Assembly: GCF_000359585.1 (NCBI RefSeq)
Contig: NZ_APMH01000024.1
Span: 1-62,045 of the forward strand
DNA: 62,045 bases
Direction of reading: 5' to 3'
Source: Clostridium tyrobutyricum DSM 2637 = ATCC 25755 = JCM 11008
Lineage (GTDB): Bacteria; Bacillota; Clostridia; Clostridiales; Clostridiaceae
Below the pieces are notes generated by a model. That model saw only the letters and a list, made by a program, of their open reading frames with translations. It searched no databases and was not told the origin of the DNA. Each line of letters starts with the position of its first letter. Within the stretch, counting starts at the first letter, position 1. This document shows positions 29,230 through 38,699 of the stretch, one piece after another. Position numbers and translations under genes: made by a program.

Positions 29230-29271
29230 AAATGACCTAGATTAAAATTTAATTTAGGTCATTTGTTTTTA
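29230..29271 (+). terminator. Terminator of ptsI
   Basis: AAATGACCTA (29230-29239) pairs with TAGGTCATTT (29255-29264), with an AT loop, followed by GTTTTTATG. Confidence 0.85.
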
Positions 29272-29355
29272 TGCTATTGAAAAAGTTTAGATTTACTGAT
29301 AACCTATAAATTAGTATGTTAATTAAATACTAGTTGTTATAAGGAGTATTTTTAT

Positions 29356-30579
29356 ATGGATAAATCTCAAAGGATATATGTTAAGGCCTTAAAAAAATAT
29401 AATCATGGCTATATAGATAAGGCTTTGGAGTTATGCGAAGAAAGCATATCCTTAAATATAAATAATGCGGCATCAATTAATCTTAAGGGCCTTCTCATGT
29501 ATTTAAAAGGCGATATCAATTCATGTCAAAAATTATGGAAAATGAACTCCGAAATTAATAAGGACAGAGTTTCAGAAAAGTATTTGGAAAGTTCAAGTAG
29601 GGACTTAGAAAGATTAAAGTTTTATAGAGAGTCAATAATGTTAATTAAGAACATGAAGATAAATAAAGCAATTGATTTATTAACTAAATGTAGTGAGAGT
29701 GATTTTAACATAATTAACGTAAATAATCATCTGGCTATTTGTTACATGAAAAAAGGAAATTGTAGTAAGGCTATTAAATATTTAGACAAGGTTCTGGAAA
29801 TTGATCTGAATAATAAGAGGGCTCAAAATAGTATCAACACTATAAATAATATGAATGATACTAAAGAAAAATTTAATGCAAAAAAGATAGCTTGCATTTT
29901 TCTACTGTTTGTATTTATAATCTCAATATCCTCCTTGAGCTATTTGAAGTTAAAAAATAAAAACATCACTAAATCTAATATAAAGATGAGTAAGTTTGAA
30001 ACCAGTAATAAAAATAAGCAAGATAAAAAAGAGTTGAAGAATAATACTTATAAAAATCAAGATATAGATTTTAAATATGATACCTTAAAAAATTATATTG
30101 ATAATGAAAACTATAATGCCATATATAATGTAGTAGAAAAGTTTAAAAACAAAAAACTAGCTACAAATGATCAGGTGCTTTTATCTAAAGCTCAAGAACT
30201 ACTGGTTTCAAAGGGAGTTGAAAATTTTTATAAAACAGGTTGTGATTACTTGAGTAATAAAGATTACAAGGATGCAGAAGTGTATTTTTTAAGGGCATCT
30301 AAGTATGGCTCAAATACATATGTTTATCCTGATGTAATTTATATGCTTGCAAATACTTTGGAGTCATCCGGTAATGTAGATGAAGCTATAAAATACTACG
30401 AACAATACGATAATAGTTATTCAGATGGAGATTATGAGGAAACAGTACTTTATAAGCTCTCACTTATCTATAATGATTTAGACAAACAAAAGTCAAAGAC
30501 ATATGCTCAAAATCTAATAGATAAATATCCATCTTCTATATATAATAATTCCATAATAAATTCTATAGTAAACAATTGA
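29356..30579 (+). CDS. TPR-repeat protein with a central membrane helix
   Basis: 407 aa. Residues 1-170 contain tetratricopeptide-like units (for example ALELCEESISLNINNAASI and NNHLAICYMKKGNCSKAI). One hydrophobic helix follows at about 177-196 (ACIFLLFVFIISISSLSYL), then a Lys/Asn-rich linker and more TPR units (about 290-400). This puts repeat domains on both sides of the membrane. No catalytic motif is visible. TAAGGAG precedes ATG 29356. Confidence 0.75.
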   Translation: MDKSQRIYVKALKKYNHGYIDKALELCEESISLNINNAASINLKGLLMYLKGDINSCQKLWKMNSEINKDRVSEKYLESSSRDLERLKFYRESIMLIKNMKINKAIDLLTKCSESDFNIINVNNHLAICYMKKGNCSKAIKYLDKVLEIDLNNKRAQNSINTINNMNDTKEKFNAKKIACIFLLFVFIISISSLSYLKLKNKNITKSNIKMSKFETSNKNKQDKKELKNNTYKNQDIDFKYDTLKNYIDNENYNAIYNVVEKFKNKKLATNDQVLLSKAQELLVSKGVENFYKTGCDYLSNKDYKDAEVYFLRASKYGSNTYVYPDVIYMLANTLESSGNVDEAIKYYEQYDNSYSDGDYEETVLYKLSLIYNDLDKQKSKTYAQNLIDKYPSSIYNNSIINSIVNN

Positions 30580-30594
30580 AACTTGCACAAAATA

Positions 30595-30623
30595 TTGACT
30601 AGGTAGATAATAGAGTATAAAAT
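30595..30623 (+). promoter_or_regulatory. Promoter of trxA
   Basis: TTGACT (30595-30600) and TAAAAT (30618-30623) are 17 bp apart. A small hairpin, ATACCC/GGGTAT (30636-30641 with 30647-30652), lies just before the ribosome-binding site. Confidence 0.65.
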
Positions 30624-30667
30624 GTAATTAATAGGATACCCTAACTGGGTATAAGGAGGCTAAAAAA

Positions 30668-30985
30668 ATGATAGAAGAAATAAAAGATGAAAATTTTTCT
30701 CAATCAGTTAGTGAATCAGGGGCACCTGTAGTTGTAGACTTTTGGGCTTCATGGTGCGGCCCATGTAAGATGCTATCTCCTATAATGGATGAAGTTTCTC
30801 AGGAACTAGGTGAAAAAGCTAAATTTTTCAAAGTTAATGTAGATGAAAATCCAAGTACGGCATCTCAATTTAAAGTATCAAGCATTCCTACCGTAATAGT
30901 ATTTAAGGATGGCAATGTAGTAGATAAATTCATAGGTTTTAAACCTAAAGATGCTGTAAAGCAAGTATTACAAAAACACATATAA
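30668..30985 (+). CDS. trxA: Thioredoxin
   Basis: 105 aa, full-length thioredoxin fold. The active site is FWASWCGPCKMLSPI (Cys32/Cys35 region) and the cis-proline is in SSIPTVIVF. It reduces protein disulfides in the cytosol. A flavoprotein reductase follows 94 bp downstream, so the two probably form an electron-transfer pair. Confidence 0.97.
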   Translation: MIEEIKDENFSQSVSESGAPVVVDFWASWCGPCKMLSPIMDEVSQELGEKAKFFKVNVDENPSTASQFKVSSIPTVIVFKDGNVVDKFIGFKPKDAVKQVLQKHI

Positions 30986-31017
30986 TTATATAAATGTTGG
31001 ATCTAATTGAATTGTAT

Positions 31018-31055
31018 AAAGTGGCAAATTAGTATAAAAGTTAATTTGTCACTTT
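31018..31055 (+). terminator. Hairpin between trxA and the reductase gene
   Basis: AAAGTGGCAAATTA (31018-31031) pairs with TAATTTGTCACTTT (31042-31055) with one G-T pair. There is little U-run after it, so it may only partly stop transcription and favour trxA over the reductase. Confidence 0.5.
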
Positions 31056-31079
31056 ACTATATTAATTGGGGTGATATAA

Positions 31080-31946
31080 ATGAATAATGAAAGATATGAT
31101 ATAGCTATAGTGGGAAGTGGTCCTGCAGGATTATCTGCTGCAATTAATGCAAAAATAAGAAATAAGAGTATAATCCTATTTGGAATAAAAGAGCTAAGTA
31201 ATAAAGTTATGAAGGCTCCGATAGTTAATAACTATTTGGGGTTTTACAACATAACTGGAAAAGAGTTTAAAGAAAAATTTAAAAAGCACTTGGAATTTAT
31301 GGACATATCTGTAACTACTGAAAAAATAAACACTATTTATTCTATGGGTGATTATTTTGCACTGGATGTAAGTGGAAAAATGTATGAAGCTAAAACAGTA
31401 ATATTGGCAACGGGAATTGAATATACCAAACCATTAAAAGGAGAAGAGGAGTTATTGGGAAAAGGGGTAGGCTATTGTGCTACATGTGATGCTCCACTTT
31501 ATAAAGGCAAAGTTGTAACTATTATAGGATATAATAAAGAAGCTGAAGCTGATGCAAATTATGTAAGTGAACTTGCAGGGAAAACCTACTATATACCTGT
31601 ATATAAAGATGAATTAGATTTAAAAGATAACATAGAAATTATTAAGGACAGGGTTATAGGAATACAGGGCAATGAAAAAGTTGAAAAGGTTATATTAAAG
31701 AATGGATCTATTGACACGGATGGAGTATTTGTGCTAAAGGACAGTGTGTCACCAGGTCAGCTTGTTCCTGGACTCGAAATGGAAAATAATCATATAAAAG
31801 TTGATTTGAATATGGCAACTAGTATAAAAGGATGTTTTGCAGCAGGAGATTGTACAGGCAAGCCTTATCAGTATATTAAATCAGCTGGACAAGGACAGGT
31901 AGCTGCATTAAATGCAGTTTCTTACTTAGATTCAAATAAAAATTAA
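31080..31946 (+). CDS. Thioredoxin-reductase-like flavoprotein, possibly ferredoxin-dependent
   Basis: 288 aa, shorter than typical TrxB (about 310). An N-terminal FAD site GSGPAGLSA (12-20), the ATG motif LATGIEY, the redox pair CATC (133-136) and a C-terminal FAD motif CFAAGDCTG are present. The NADPH site is not: the usual GGGNSA loop is replaced by IIGYNKEAEADAN and there is no HRRxxxR. This pattern matches clostridial ferredoxin-linked flavin thioredoxin reductases (FFTR) described for C. acetobutylicum. It lies just after trxA. Confidence 0.8.
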   Translation: MNNERYDIAIVGSGPAGLSAAINAKIRNKSIILFGIKELSNKVMKAPIVNNYLGFYNITGKEFKEKFKKHLEFMDISVTTEKINTIYSMGDYFALDVSGKMYEAKTVILATGIEYTKPLKGEEELLGKGVGYCATCDAPLYKGKVVTIIGYNKEAEADANYVSELAGKTYYIPVYKDELDLKDNIEIIKDRVIGIQGNEKVEKVILKNGSIDTDGVFVLKDSVSPGQLVPGLEMENNHIKVDLNMATSIKGCFAAGDCTGKPYQYIKSAGQGQVAALNAVSYLDSNKN

Positions 31947-31962
31947 GTGTTAATAAATTATA

Positions 31963-32016
31963 AAAACAACTGTTCCAAAATAAGATAATAAATTTTATTT
32001 AGTAACAGTTGTTTTT
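31963..32016. terminator. Bidirectional terminator
   Basis: AAAACAACTGTT (31963-31974) pairs with AACAGTTGTTTT (32004-32015). A T-run follows on the plus strand and A-tracts allow the same on the minus strand, serving both the reductase gene and the convergent cell-wall hydrolase gene. Confidence 0.75.
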
Positions 32017-32019
32017 GTT

Positions 32020-32544
32020 TTAATCTGCTATAAAGAATACGTGATTTCCTATAATTTTTATATTTCGCTTATTTATATCTTTCATCCAAGTTGAAGTAGC
32101 AATTCTAGGATTATAGAAGAATACTGCCTTATTTGTTGGATCTTGCCCTTTTAGTGCTTGAGATACTGCCTTGTAATTGCTTTGGCTAGGTACCACATCT
32201 ATATTTCCGTTTCTAACACATGAAAAGGCGCCGCTTTGTTTAACAACACCTTCTACAGTTTTTGGAAACCTTGGATATGTTAGTCTGTTTAGTATGACGG
32301 ATGCTACAGCAACTTGCCCTTCAAAAGGTTCACCATTACTTTCTGCATATACTACTTTTGCCATAAGATTTACATCATTTTGTGTTATATATAATCTTTG
32401 ATTTGAATAGTTAAATACTTGAACTATTTCCTCATTTCCATTAAAAAGATTAGTATCTTTATTACTTATATCTTTGGCGGATACATTTCCTAATGGAATT
32501 GAAAGTAGTAATAGTAAACTTACAAAACAAAAAAATTTTCTCAA
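32020..32544 (-). CDS. Secreted cell-wall hydrolase, SleB/CwlJ type
   Basis: 174 aa from TTG 32544 after AAGGAGAGG. A signal peptide (FFCFVSLLLLLSIPLGNVSAKD) precedes a Hydrolase_2 domain (about 58-172) with the catalytic Glu in VYAESNGEPFEGQVAVA and later VFFYNPRIATSTWM. The domain hydrolyses peptidoglycan glycan strands. There is no separate peptidoglycan-binding repeat, so it is shorter than full SleB. A c-di-AMP riboswitch directly upstream on the same strand should control it. Confidence 0.88.
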   Translation of the reverse strand: MRKFFCFVSLLLLLSIPLGNVSAKDISNKDTNLFNGNEEIVQVFNYSNQRLYITQNDVNLMAKVVYAESNGEPFEGQVAVASVILNRLTYPRFPKTVEGVVKQSGAFSCVRNGNIDVVPSQSNYKAVSQALKGQDPTNKAVFFYNPRIATSTWMKDINKRNIKIIGNHVFFIAD

Positions 32545-32556
32545 ATTATCCTCTCC

Positions 32557-32672
32557 TTGTTACCTACGGGGTTAGCTGACGGGTTCGGTAAAGGCATAAC
32601 CTACGTAAAATAACGATTCACCCCAATAGTCTTTTTTGGGTTCCCCGCGTTTTTTGTTAAACTTAGGCTAAT
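32557..32672 (-). promoter_or_regulatory. c-di-AMP riboswitch (ydaO-yuaA class)
   Basis: On the minus strand the leader contains GCGGGGAACCC, then TGGGGTGAATC, GTAGG, CTTTACCGAACCCGTCAGCT and AACCCCGTAGG in order, the conserved core of the ydaO class. The ribosome-binding site of the hydrolase gene begins a few bases after the element with no terminator between, so control is probably at translation. Known members shut expression off when c-di-AMP is high. Confidence 0.92.
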
Positions 32673-32831
32673 GATATTATGTCCATTTTATAAAAAAAAA
32701 TACAAATTTTAATATAATTTATTAAAATTTTAGAAATACTTAGCTACCATGATATAAACAATATTAAATAGTGTATAATTATAAACAGGTGAACTTATTT
32801 AGAAAATTAATCATAAAAGGGGGTGAAATAA

Positions 32832-33683
32832 ATGGAATTATTGCAAATGGTTGTTAACTCAGTAAGATATATAAATGTGTCCTCTGTAATGGATATACTT
32901 GTTGTATCTTATATATTATATAAAGGCTATATGCTTATGAAAGAAACGAGAGCAGAGCAGCTCTTAAAAGGAATAATACTTTTAATATTTTTAATACCTA
33001 TAAGTAGCTTTTTTAATTTAACTATGCTTAACTGGATACTTACCAAGACTTTAACTATAGGAGTTCTTTCAATTGTTATCATATTTCAGCCAGAAATTAG
33101 AAGTGGACTTGAACATTTGGGAAGGACTACATTTATAGATAAGCATATTATGCAAGATGAAAAGGCTATGAAAAAGCTTATATATGAAATTGTAAATGCA
33201 GTAGAAAATTTATCTAAAAGCAAGACCGGAGCACTTATAGTAATAGAACAAGTTACAGGACTTGAAGACATAATAAAAACAGGTACAAAATTGGATGCTG
33301 TAGTATCTTCTGCACTTTTAGAAAATATATTTGTAGTAAATACACCACTTCATGATGGAGCTACTATAATAAGAAACGACAGGATAGTGTCTGCAGGCTG
33401 TTTTCTACCACTTACACATAATAATAGTTTAAATAGAAAACTTGGAACAAGACATAGAGCGGCAATTGGCATGTCAGAGAATTCAGATGCTCTCGTTATA
33501 ATTGTATCTGAAGAAACTGGAACTATATCACTTGCTGTACATGGAAGAATTACAAGAGAATATACGAAAGAAAGATTGAAAAATCTGTTGATTCGTATAA
33601 TGAAAAATAGATTGGAAAAGAGAAATGGTTTTAGGGAGAAGGTGAATAAATGGAAACAAAAATTTCAGAAAACCAAATCCTAA
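32832..33683 (+). CDS. cdaA: Diadenylate cyclase CdaA
   Basis: 283 aa. Three membrane helices (residues 15-85) precede a DAC domain whose active-site motifs LHDGATIIRN and GTRHRAAIG are intact. It makes c-di-AMP from two ATP at the membrane and controls potassium and cell-wall homeostasis in Firmicutes. It is operonic with cdaR and glmM nearby, the standard cluster, and divergent from a hydrolase gene carrying a c-di-AMP riboswitch. AAGGGGGTG precedes its ATG. Confidence 0.97.
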   Translation: MELLQMVVNSVRYINVSSVMDILVVSYILYKGYMLMKETRAEQLLKGIILLIFLIPISSFFNLTMLNWILTKTLTIGVLSIVIIFQPEIRSGLEHLGRTTFIDKHIMQDEKAMKKLIYEIVNAVENLSKSKTGALIVIEQVTGLEDIIKTGTKLDAVVSSALLENIFVVNTPLHDGATIIRNDRIVSAGCFLPLTHNNSLNRKLGTRHRAAIGMSENSDALVIIVSEETGTISLAVHGRITREYTKERLKNLLIRIMKNRLEKRNGFREKVNKWKQKFQKTKS

Positions 33684-34930
33684 TAAAAGTATGTTGTGTC
33701 ATTGCATCATTTGTATTGTGGCTTTACATATTTAACGTAGAAAATCCTGTTAGACAGAGAAAAATTGTAGTACCTGTGAAAATAGTAAACAAAGATGTAC
33801 TTGCCCAATCAAATTTTGTACAAATAGATGATAAAAATTCTTCGGTAGCTCTGGAAATAAGGGGAAATGCATCAGATGTATTTTCAGTTAAAGCTGATGA
33901 TTTTAAAATAGAATGTGATTTAAAATCTTATGTAATGAAAAAAGGTGACAATAATATACCTGCAAAAGTAGTAAAAAGTCCAAGTGATGTTAGCATAGCA
34001 AATAATCAAAATCTATGGATAAGTATAAAATTAGATAGACTTGTAAAGAGGATGCTTCCTATAAAGCTTTTAATAAATGGTGAGACTAAAAGTGGGTTGT
34101 TTGTATCAAATCCTACTGTTCAGATAAAACAGGCACAAGTTTCAGGTGCCTCTAATTATGTATATTATGCAGACAGAATAACAGCAAGATATGATATAAA
34201 GAATATTTCTAAAGATACAACTGTAAATGTAGCCTTGCAAGCGGAGGATTCAAATGGTAATGTAATAAAAAATGTTAATATAACTCCTAAAACTGTTAAA
34301 GTAAATATCCCGGTAAAAAATACAAAAAATGTGCCTGTAAGTATTAAAACTACTGGAAAGCCATTAGGACAGACTAATATTGAATCCATATTGTCATCTC
34401 CTGATAAAGTAGATATATCAGGAGATGCAGGTGTTATATCAGATATAGGTAGTTTGGACACTGAGCCTATTGACTTAAGCAATATTTCAAGTAATACTAC
34501 TGTAAATGCGAAATTGATTATACCTGATAAAGTTAAATTGGTTAATAGTAATGGATATATAAATGTCAATATTAATATAAATGATTCTAAAAATACTAGT
34601 GATGATAAGACGGTTAATCAACAAAATTCTGAGAAAACTTTTAATTCTCAAATAAAAGCGAACAATTTAAATGGGAATTATATAGCAGATATTGAAAATA
34701 ACAATGCTACGATTGTAGTATATGGTAATAGTGAGATTATAAATAATTTAACTAAGGATGATATAAATTGTTTTGTGAATTTAAAATCTGCAGTTGAAGG
34801 TCAAAAAGATGCTGAATTGAATGTAAATCTGCCAAAAGGAGTTACCTTAGTGTCCAAGACTCCACAAACTGTTAAAGTTACTGTTAGAAAAAAAGTATCG
34901 GGGGATGAAAATGTCAATCAGAATAAATAA
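33650..34930 (+). CDS. cdaR: YbbR-domain regulator of CdaA
   Basis: 426 aa. One membrane helix near the N-terminus (LIKVCCVIASFVLWLYIF) is followed by four repeated beta-rich YbbR domains outside the membrane (about residues 50-415). CdaR binds CdaA and modulates its activity. The gene overlaps cdaA by 34 bp, suggesting coupled synthesis. A Ser/Asn-rich stretch near 318-335 links the last repeats. Confidence 0.92.
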   Translation: METKISENQILIKVCCVIASFVLWLYIFNVENPVRQRKIVVPVKIVNKDVLAQSNFVQIDDKNSSVALEIRGNASDVFSVKADDFKIECDLKSYVMKKGDNNIPAKVVKSPSDVSIANNQNLWISIKLDRLVKRMLPIKLLINGETKSGLFVSNPTVQIKQAQVSGASNYVYYADRITARYDIKNISKDTTVNVALQAEDSNGNVIKNVNITPKTVKVNIPVKNTKNVPVSIKTTGKPLGQTNIESILSSPDKVDISGDAGVISDIGSLDTEPIDLSNISSNTTVNAKLIIPDKVKLVNSNGYINVNININDSKNTSDDKTVNQQNSEKTFNSQIKANNLNGNYIADIENNNATIVVYGNSEIINNLTKDDINCFVNLKSAVEGQKDAELNVNLPKGVTLVSKTPQTVKVTVRKKVSGDENVNQNK

Positions 34931-36509
34931 TTTAACTTTACATTTAGATGAAGATAAAGATGATTTAAGGAAAAAAGCTGCTAAAAAATTAAGGTTAAAA
35001 GAGGATGATCTGAAAAACTTTAAGATTTTAAGAGAATCAATAGATGCACGTAGAAAGAATAAGATAAAATTTAATTACATTGTAGAAATTAATTTAAAAA
35101 ATGAAGAAAAAATAGTATCTAAAATTAATGATAGAGACGTAATACTAAAAAAAGAAGATATTGTTAAACCCCTTGAATTTGGAACTCAATATATGAGTAA
35201 TAGACCTGTAATAGTTGGAATGGGACCTGCAGGAATGTTTGCAGGACTTATTTTGGCGAAATATGGATATAAACCTATTATATTGGAAAGGGGAGAAAAA
35301 GTAGAGGATAGAACCAAGAATGTAGAAATATTTCATAAAACCGGGAATTTGAATACTGAATCAAATATACAATTTGGGGAAGGTGGAGCAGGTACATTTT
35401 CAGATGGAAAGCTTACTACTAGAATAAAGGATAAGAGATGTAATATTGTTCTTGAAACATTTGTAGAATGTGGAGCACCTAAAGAGATATTATATAGTGG
35501 AAAACCTCATGTAGGTACTGACATACTAAAGAAGGTAGTAAAAAACATACGAAATAAAATAGAGGAGCAAGGCGGAAAAATATTATTTAATACTAGATTT
35601 AAAGATATAAATATAAAAGATAAAAAAATTGAATCTGTTAAAGCAGGAGACGATATAATACCTTGTGATAACTTAGTTTTAGCTATAGGTCATAGTTCGA
35701 GGGATACATATGAAATGTTGTTTGAAAATGGTATATTTATGGAACAAAAGCCATTTGCAATTGGGGTGCGTGTAGAACATCTCCAACATATGATAGATAT
35801 AAATCAATATGGGAAATATGCAGAGCATCCTAAGTTAAAAGCTTCTGATTATAGACTTACAGCAAGAAGTAAAGATGGAAGAGGTGTATATAGTTTCTGT
35901 ATGTGTCCTGGAGGGAAAGTAGTAGCTGCATCTTCAGAAAATGGTAGATTGGCTGTAAATGGAATGAGTAACTATAAAAGAGATGCCAAAAATGCAAATT
36001 CTGCTGTAGTAGTAATGGTAGGAAAAGATGATTTTGGAAGTGATTTACCTTTAAGTGGTATAGAGTTCCAAAGACATTATGAAGAACTTGCCTATAAACT
36101 TGGAGGGGGCAATTATATGGCTCCAGTACAGTTGATTAGGGATTTTTTAGATGATAAGGTATCTACCGAACTTGGAGATGTTGAACCTAGTTATAGACCT
36201 GGATATGAATTTAGGGATTTAAGAAAATGTCTTCCAAAGGCAGTTTCAGATGCACTGAAAGATGGATTTATAAATTTTGAAAGAAAGATACAAAACTTTT
36301 CAAATGGTAATGGAGTTATAACAGGTATAGAAACCAGAACCTCAGCTCCCGTTAGAATATCAAGAAATGAAAATCTGGAAAGTATATCTGCAGAGGGAGT
36401 TTATCCATGTGGTGAAGGAGCTGGCTTTGCAGGAGGAATAATATCTGCTGCAGTGGATGGCATAAAGATAGCTGAGAAAATAATTTGTAAATATAGACCA
36501 TTTAAATAA
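34911..36509 (+). CDS. FAD-dependent dehydrogenase, unknown substrate
   Basis: 532 aa from ATG 34911, spaced six bases from GGGGGA; the ATG at 34905 is too close. An N-terminal domain of about 90 aa is followed by the FAD site VIVGMGPAGMFAGLILAKYG, then IQFGEGGAGTFSDGKLTTRI and a C-terminal FAD contact YPCGEGAGFAGGIISAAVDG. This is the large uncharacterised FAD-dependent dehydrogenase family (COG2509 type). It overlaps cdaR by 20 bp and precedes glmM. A direct link to c-di-AMP is not shown. Confidence 0.82.
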   Translation: MSIRINNLTLHLDEDKDDLRKKAAKKLRLKEDDLKNFKILRESIDARRKNKIKFNYIVEINLKNEEKIVSKINDRDVILKKEDIVKPLEFGTQYMSNRPVIVGMGPAGMFAGLILAKYGYKPIILERGEKVEDRTKNVEIFHKTGNLNTESNIQFGEGGAGTFSDGKLTTRIKDKRCNIVLETFVECGAPKEILYSGKPHVGTDILKKVVKNIRNKIEEQGGKILFNTRFKDINIKDKKIESVKAGDDIIPCDNLVLAIGHSSRDTYEMLFENGIFMEQKPFAIGVRVEHLQHMIDINQYGKYAEHPKLKASDYRLTARSKDGRGVYSFCMCPGGKVVAASSENGRLAVNGMSNYKRDAKNANSAVVVMVGKDDFGSDLPLSGIEFQRHYEELAYKLGGGNYMAPVQLIRDFLDDKVSTELGDVEPSYRPGYEFRDLRKCLPKAVSDALKDGFINFERKIQNFSNGNGVITGIETRTSAPVRISRNENLESISAEGVYPCGEGAGFAGGIISAAVDGIKIAEKIICKYRPFK

Positions 36510-36515
36510 ATAAGA

Positions 36516-36544
36516 TTGTACAAATTTTTCTACTATAATATAAT
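36516..36544 (+). promoter_or_regulatory. Promoter of glmM
   Basis: TTGTAC (36516-36521) and TATAAT (36539-36544) are 17 bp apart, immediately after the dehydrogenase gene. glmM may thus be expressed both from this promoter and by read-through from cdaA. Confidence 0.7.
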
Positions 36545-36600
36545 ATAACATGTGTATTTTGTTTTAATAATAACATTTTTAATAAGAGAGGTATTATTTT

Positions 36601-37965
36601 ATGCATAGAATGTTTGGAACTGATGGTGTAAGAGGAATAGCAAATAAAGAATTGACTTGTGAATTAGCATATAAACTTGGTAAAGCAGGTGCTTTTGTAC
36701 TTACGGAAGGTACTAAAAGTCCCAAAATACTCGTAGGAATGGATACAAGAATATCTGGGGATATGCTTGAAAATGCACTTGTTTCAGGTATACTTTCTGT
36801 AGGTGCAAAGGCCATATGTGTTGGAGTGATACCAACTCCTGCTATTGCATATCTCACCAGAAAGTACAAAGCAGATGCTGGAGTTGTAATATCAGCGTCG
36901 CATAATCCAGTAGAATATAACGGAATTAAGTTTTTCAATAGACAAGGGTATAAACTTCCAGACCAGTTAGAAGATAAGATACAATCAGTTATTGAAAGTG
37001 AATTTTCAGGAATAGAAATGCCTATAGGCGGTGAGATAGGAAGAAAGACAATAAAATCTCATAAAGCATTGACTGATTATATAGAATTTGCTAAATCTAC
37101 TGTAGATATAGATTTAACAGGACTTAAGGTAGCACTCGATTGTGCAAATGGGGCATCATCTGTAACATCAGTCAAAGCCTTTAAAGAATTAGGAGCAGAT
37201 GTTTATGTTATAAACAATGATCCAGATGGAGTAAATATAAATAAGAATTGTGGATCTACACATTGTGAAGAACTTATGGAGTATGTTGTAAATAAAAAAT
37301 GTGACATTGGTTTTGCTTTTGATGGAGATGCAGACAGGTGTCTAGCTGTAGATGAAAGAGGCAACCTTATAAGTGGAGATTTTATAATTGCTGTAATTGG
37401 AAAGTATTTAAGGGACAAGGGAAAATTGAATAAAGACTCTGTAGTAGTTACAGTTATGAGTAATCTTGGATTGGATATAGCATTAAATAAAGAGGAAATA
37501 AAAACTGTAAAGACCAAAGTTGGAGACAGATATGTACTTGAAGAGATGAAAAAGAGCGGTTATGTATTAGGAGGAGAGCAGTCAGGTCATATAATAATGC
37601 TTGACTATAATACAACTGGAGATGGATTGATTACAGCTATACAAACTGCAGCCATAGTAAAACAAAGAGGTAAAACTCTGTCTCAACTTGCATCTTTTGT
37701 AAAGGAACTTCCTCAAGTACTGGTAAATGCTAAAGTTCCAAATGATAGAAAGAATATATATACTGAAGATGAAGAAATAATGATGGAAATTAAGAAGATG
37801 GAGGAAAAATTGGATGGATGCGGAAGAGTCCTTATAAGGCCATCTGGTACAGAACCTCTTGTCAGGGTAATGCTTGAAGGTAAGATTCAATCTGAAATAG
37901 ATAATATGGCAAATGATCTCGCTATATTAATTGAAGAAAAAGCAAATGAAAAGGCTAATTGCTAA
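36601..37965 (+). CDS. glmM: Phosphoglucosamine mutase
   Basis: 454 aa. Converts glucosamine-6-phosphate to glucosamine-1-phosphate for UDP-GlcNAc and peptidoglycan. The phosphoserine is in [13 protein letters not shown] (Ser100), the metal-binding loop is [12 protein letters not shown], and the phosphate loop is [12 protein letters not shown]. In other Firmicutes GlmM binds and inhibits CdaA, in line with the gene order cdaA-cdaR-glmM. GAGAGG is nine bases before ATG 36601. Confidence 0.97.
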   Translation: MHRMFGTDGVRGIANKELTCELAYKLGKAGAFVLTEGTKSPKILVGMDTRISGDMLENALVSGILSVGAKAICVGVIPTPAIAYLTRKYKADAGVVISASHNPVEYNGIKFFNRQGYKLPDQLEDKIQSVIESEFSGIEMPIGGEIGRKTIKSHKALTDYIEFAKSTVDIDLTGLKVALDCANGASSVTSVKAFKELGADVYVINNDPDGVNINKNCGSTHCEELMEYVVNKKCDIGFAFDGDADRCLAVDERGNLISGDFIIAVIGKYLRDKGKLNKDSVVVTVMSNLGLDIALNKEEIKTVKTKVGDRYVLEEMKKSGYVLGGEQSGHIIMLDYNTTGDGLITAIQTAAIVKQRGKTLSQLASFVKELPQVLVNAKVPNDRKNIYTEDEEIMMEIKKMEEKLDGCGRVLIRPSGTEPLVRVMLEGKIQSEIDNMANDLAILIEEKANEKANC

Positions 37966-37982
37966 TTGTAATATTTTTAAAT

Positions 37983-38028
37983 AATAAGGCATAAATGCTA
38001 TTTTGGTATTTATGCCTTATTATTTTTT
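37983..38028 (+). terminator. Terminator of glmM
   Basis: AATAAGGCATAAAT (37983-37996) pairs with ATTTATGCCTTATT (38008-38021), followed by ATTTTTTAT. No glmS gene follows in the window. Confidence 0.9.
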
Positions 38029-38126
38029 ATAAAAATTTATAAAATATTGATAGAAATAGTGTTTAGTTTTTGTATTAATATATGAAGAGCTCTTTAAAAT
38101 AAAAAACATATGCAAGGAGGAAAAGA

Positions 38127-38699
38127 TTGGGCATAAATGAAAACAACTTTTTAAATAAATTAAAGCATAGAAATCCCAAAGCCCTAGAATATATATTTAA
38201 TATGTATGCAGATACAGTATATAGAGTGGTATATAGGGTATTTGCATCTTCAGAATATGTTACTTATGTAGATGAATGCATCAATGATAGTTTTATGTGT
38301 GTTTGGAATAATATAGATGCTTTTGATATTCAAAAAGGGAATTTTAAGAATTGGCTTATGACTATAGCTAAATATAAAGCTATAAACTATAAGAAAAAGA
38401 TAATTAAATCAAAAAATATAGATTGTATAGAAGATTATGTATTTTCTTCTAAAGAACAGGTTGAAGATATTTTAGTGTCTAAAGAAAATAAGAATGAAGT
38501 TATAAAGGCAATAGGTCAATTAAAAAAACTAGATAGAGAAATATTCATAAGAAGATATTTAATACAGGAAGATATAATTGATATTGCAGAATCAATGGGA
38601 GTTAATAGAAATGTAATAGACAATAGACTTACCCGGGGAAGAAAAATATTAAAAGAGAAACTTGCTTTTTTGAAAAAAGGAGGTTGTATAAATGAATAA
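38127..38699 (+). CDS. Sigma-70-family RNA polymerase sigma factor (ECF-like)
   Basis: 190 aa from TTG 38127, six bases after AAGGAGG. Region 2 (ALEYIFNMYADTVYRVVYRVF, then WNNIDAFDIQKGNFKNWLMTIAKYKAINYKK) and region 4 (IKAIGQLKKLDREIFIRRYLIQEDIIDIAESMGVNRNVIDNRL) are recognisable, without region 3. Such factors are usually held by a membrane partner encoded next, and the following gene overlaps it by 8 bp. The stimulus cannot be read from the sequence. Confidence 0.88.
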   Translation: MGINENNFLNKLKHRNPKALEYIFNMYADTVYRVVYRVFASSEYVTYVDECINDSFMCVWNNIDAFDIQKGNFKNWLMTIAKYKAINYKKKIIKSKNIDCIEDYVFSSKEQVEDILVSKENKNEVIKAIGQLKKLDREIFIRRYLIQEDIIDIAESMGVNRNVIDNRLTRGRKILKEKLAFLKKGGCINE

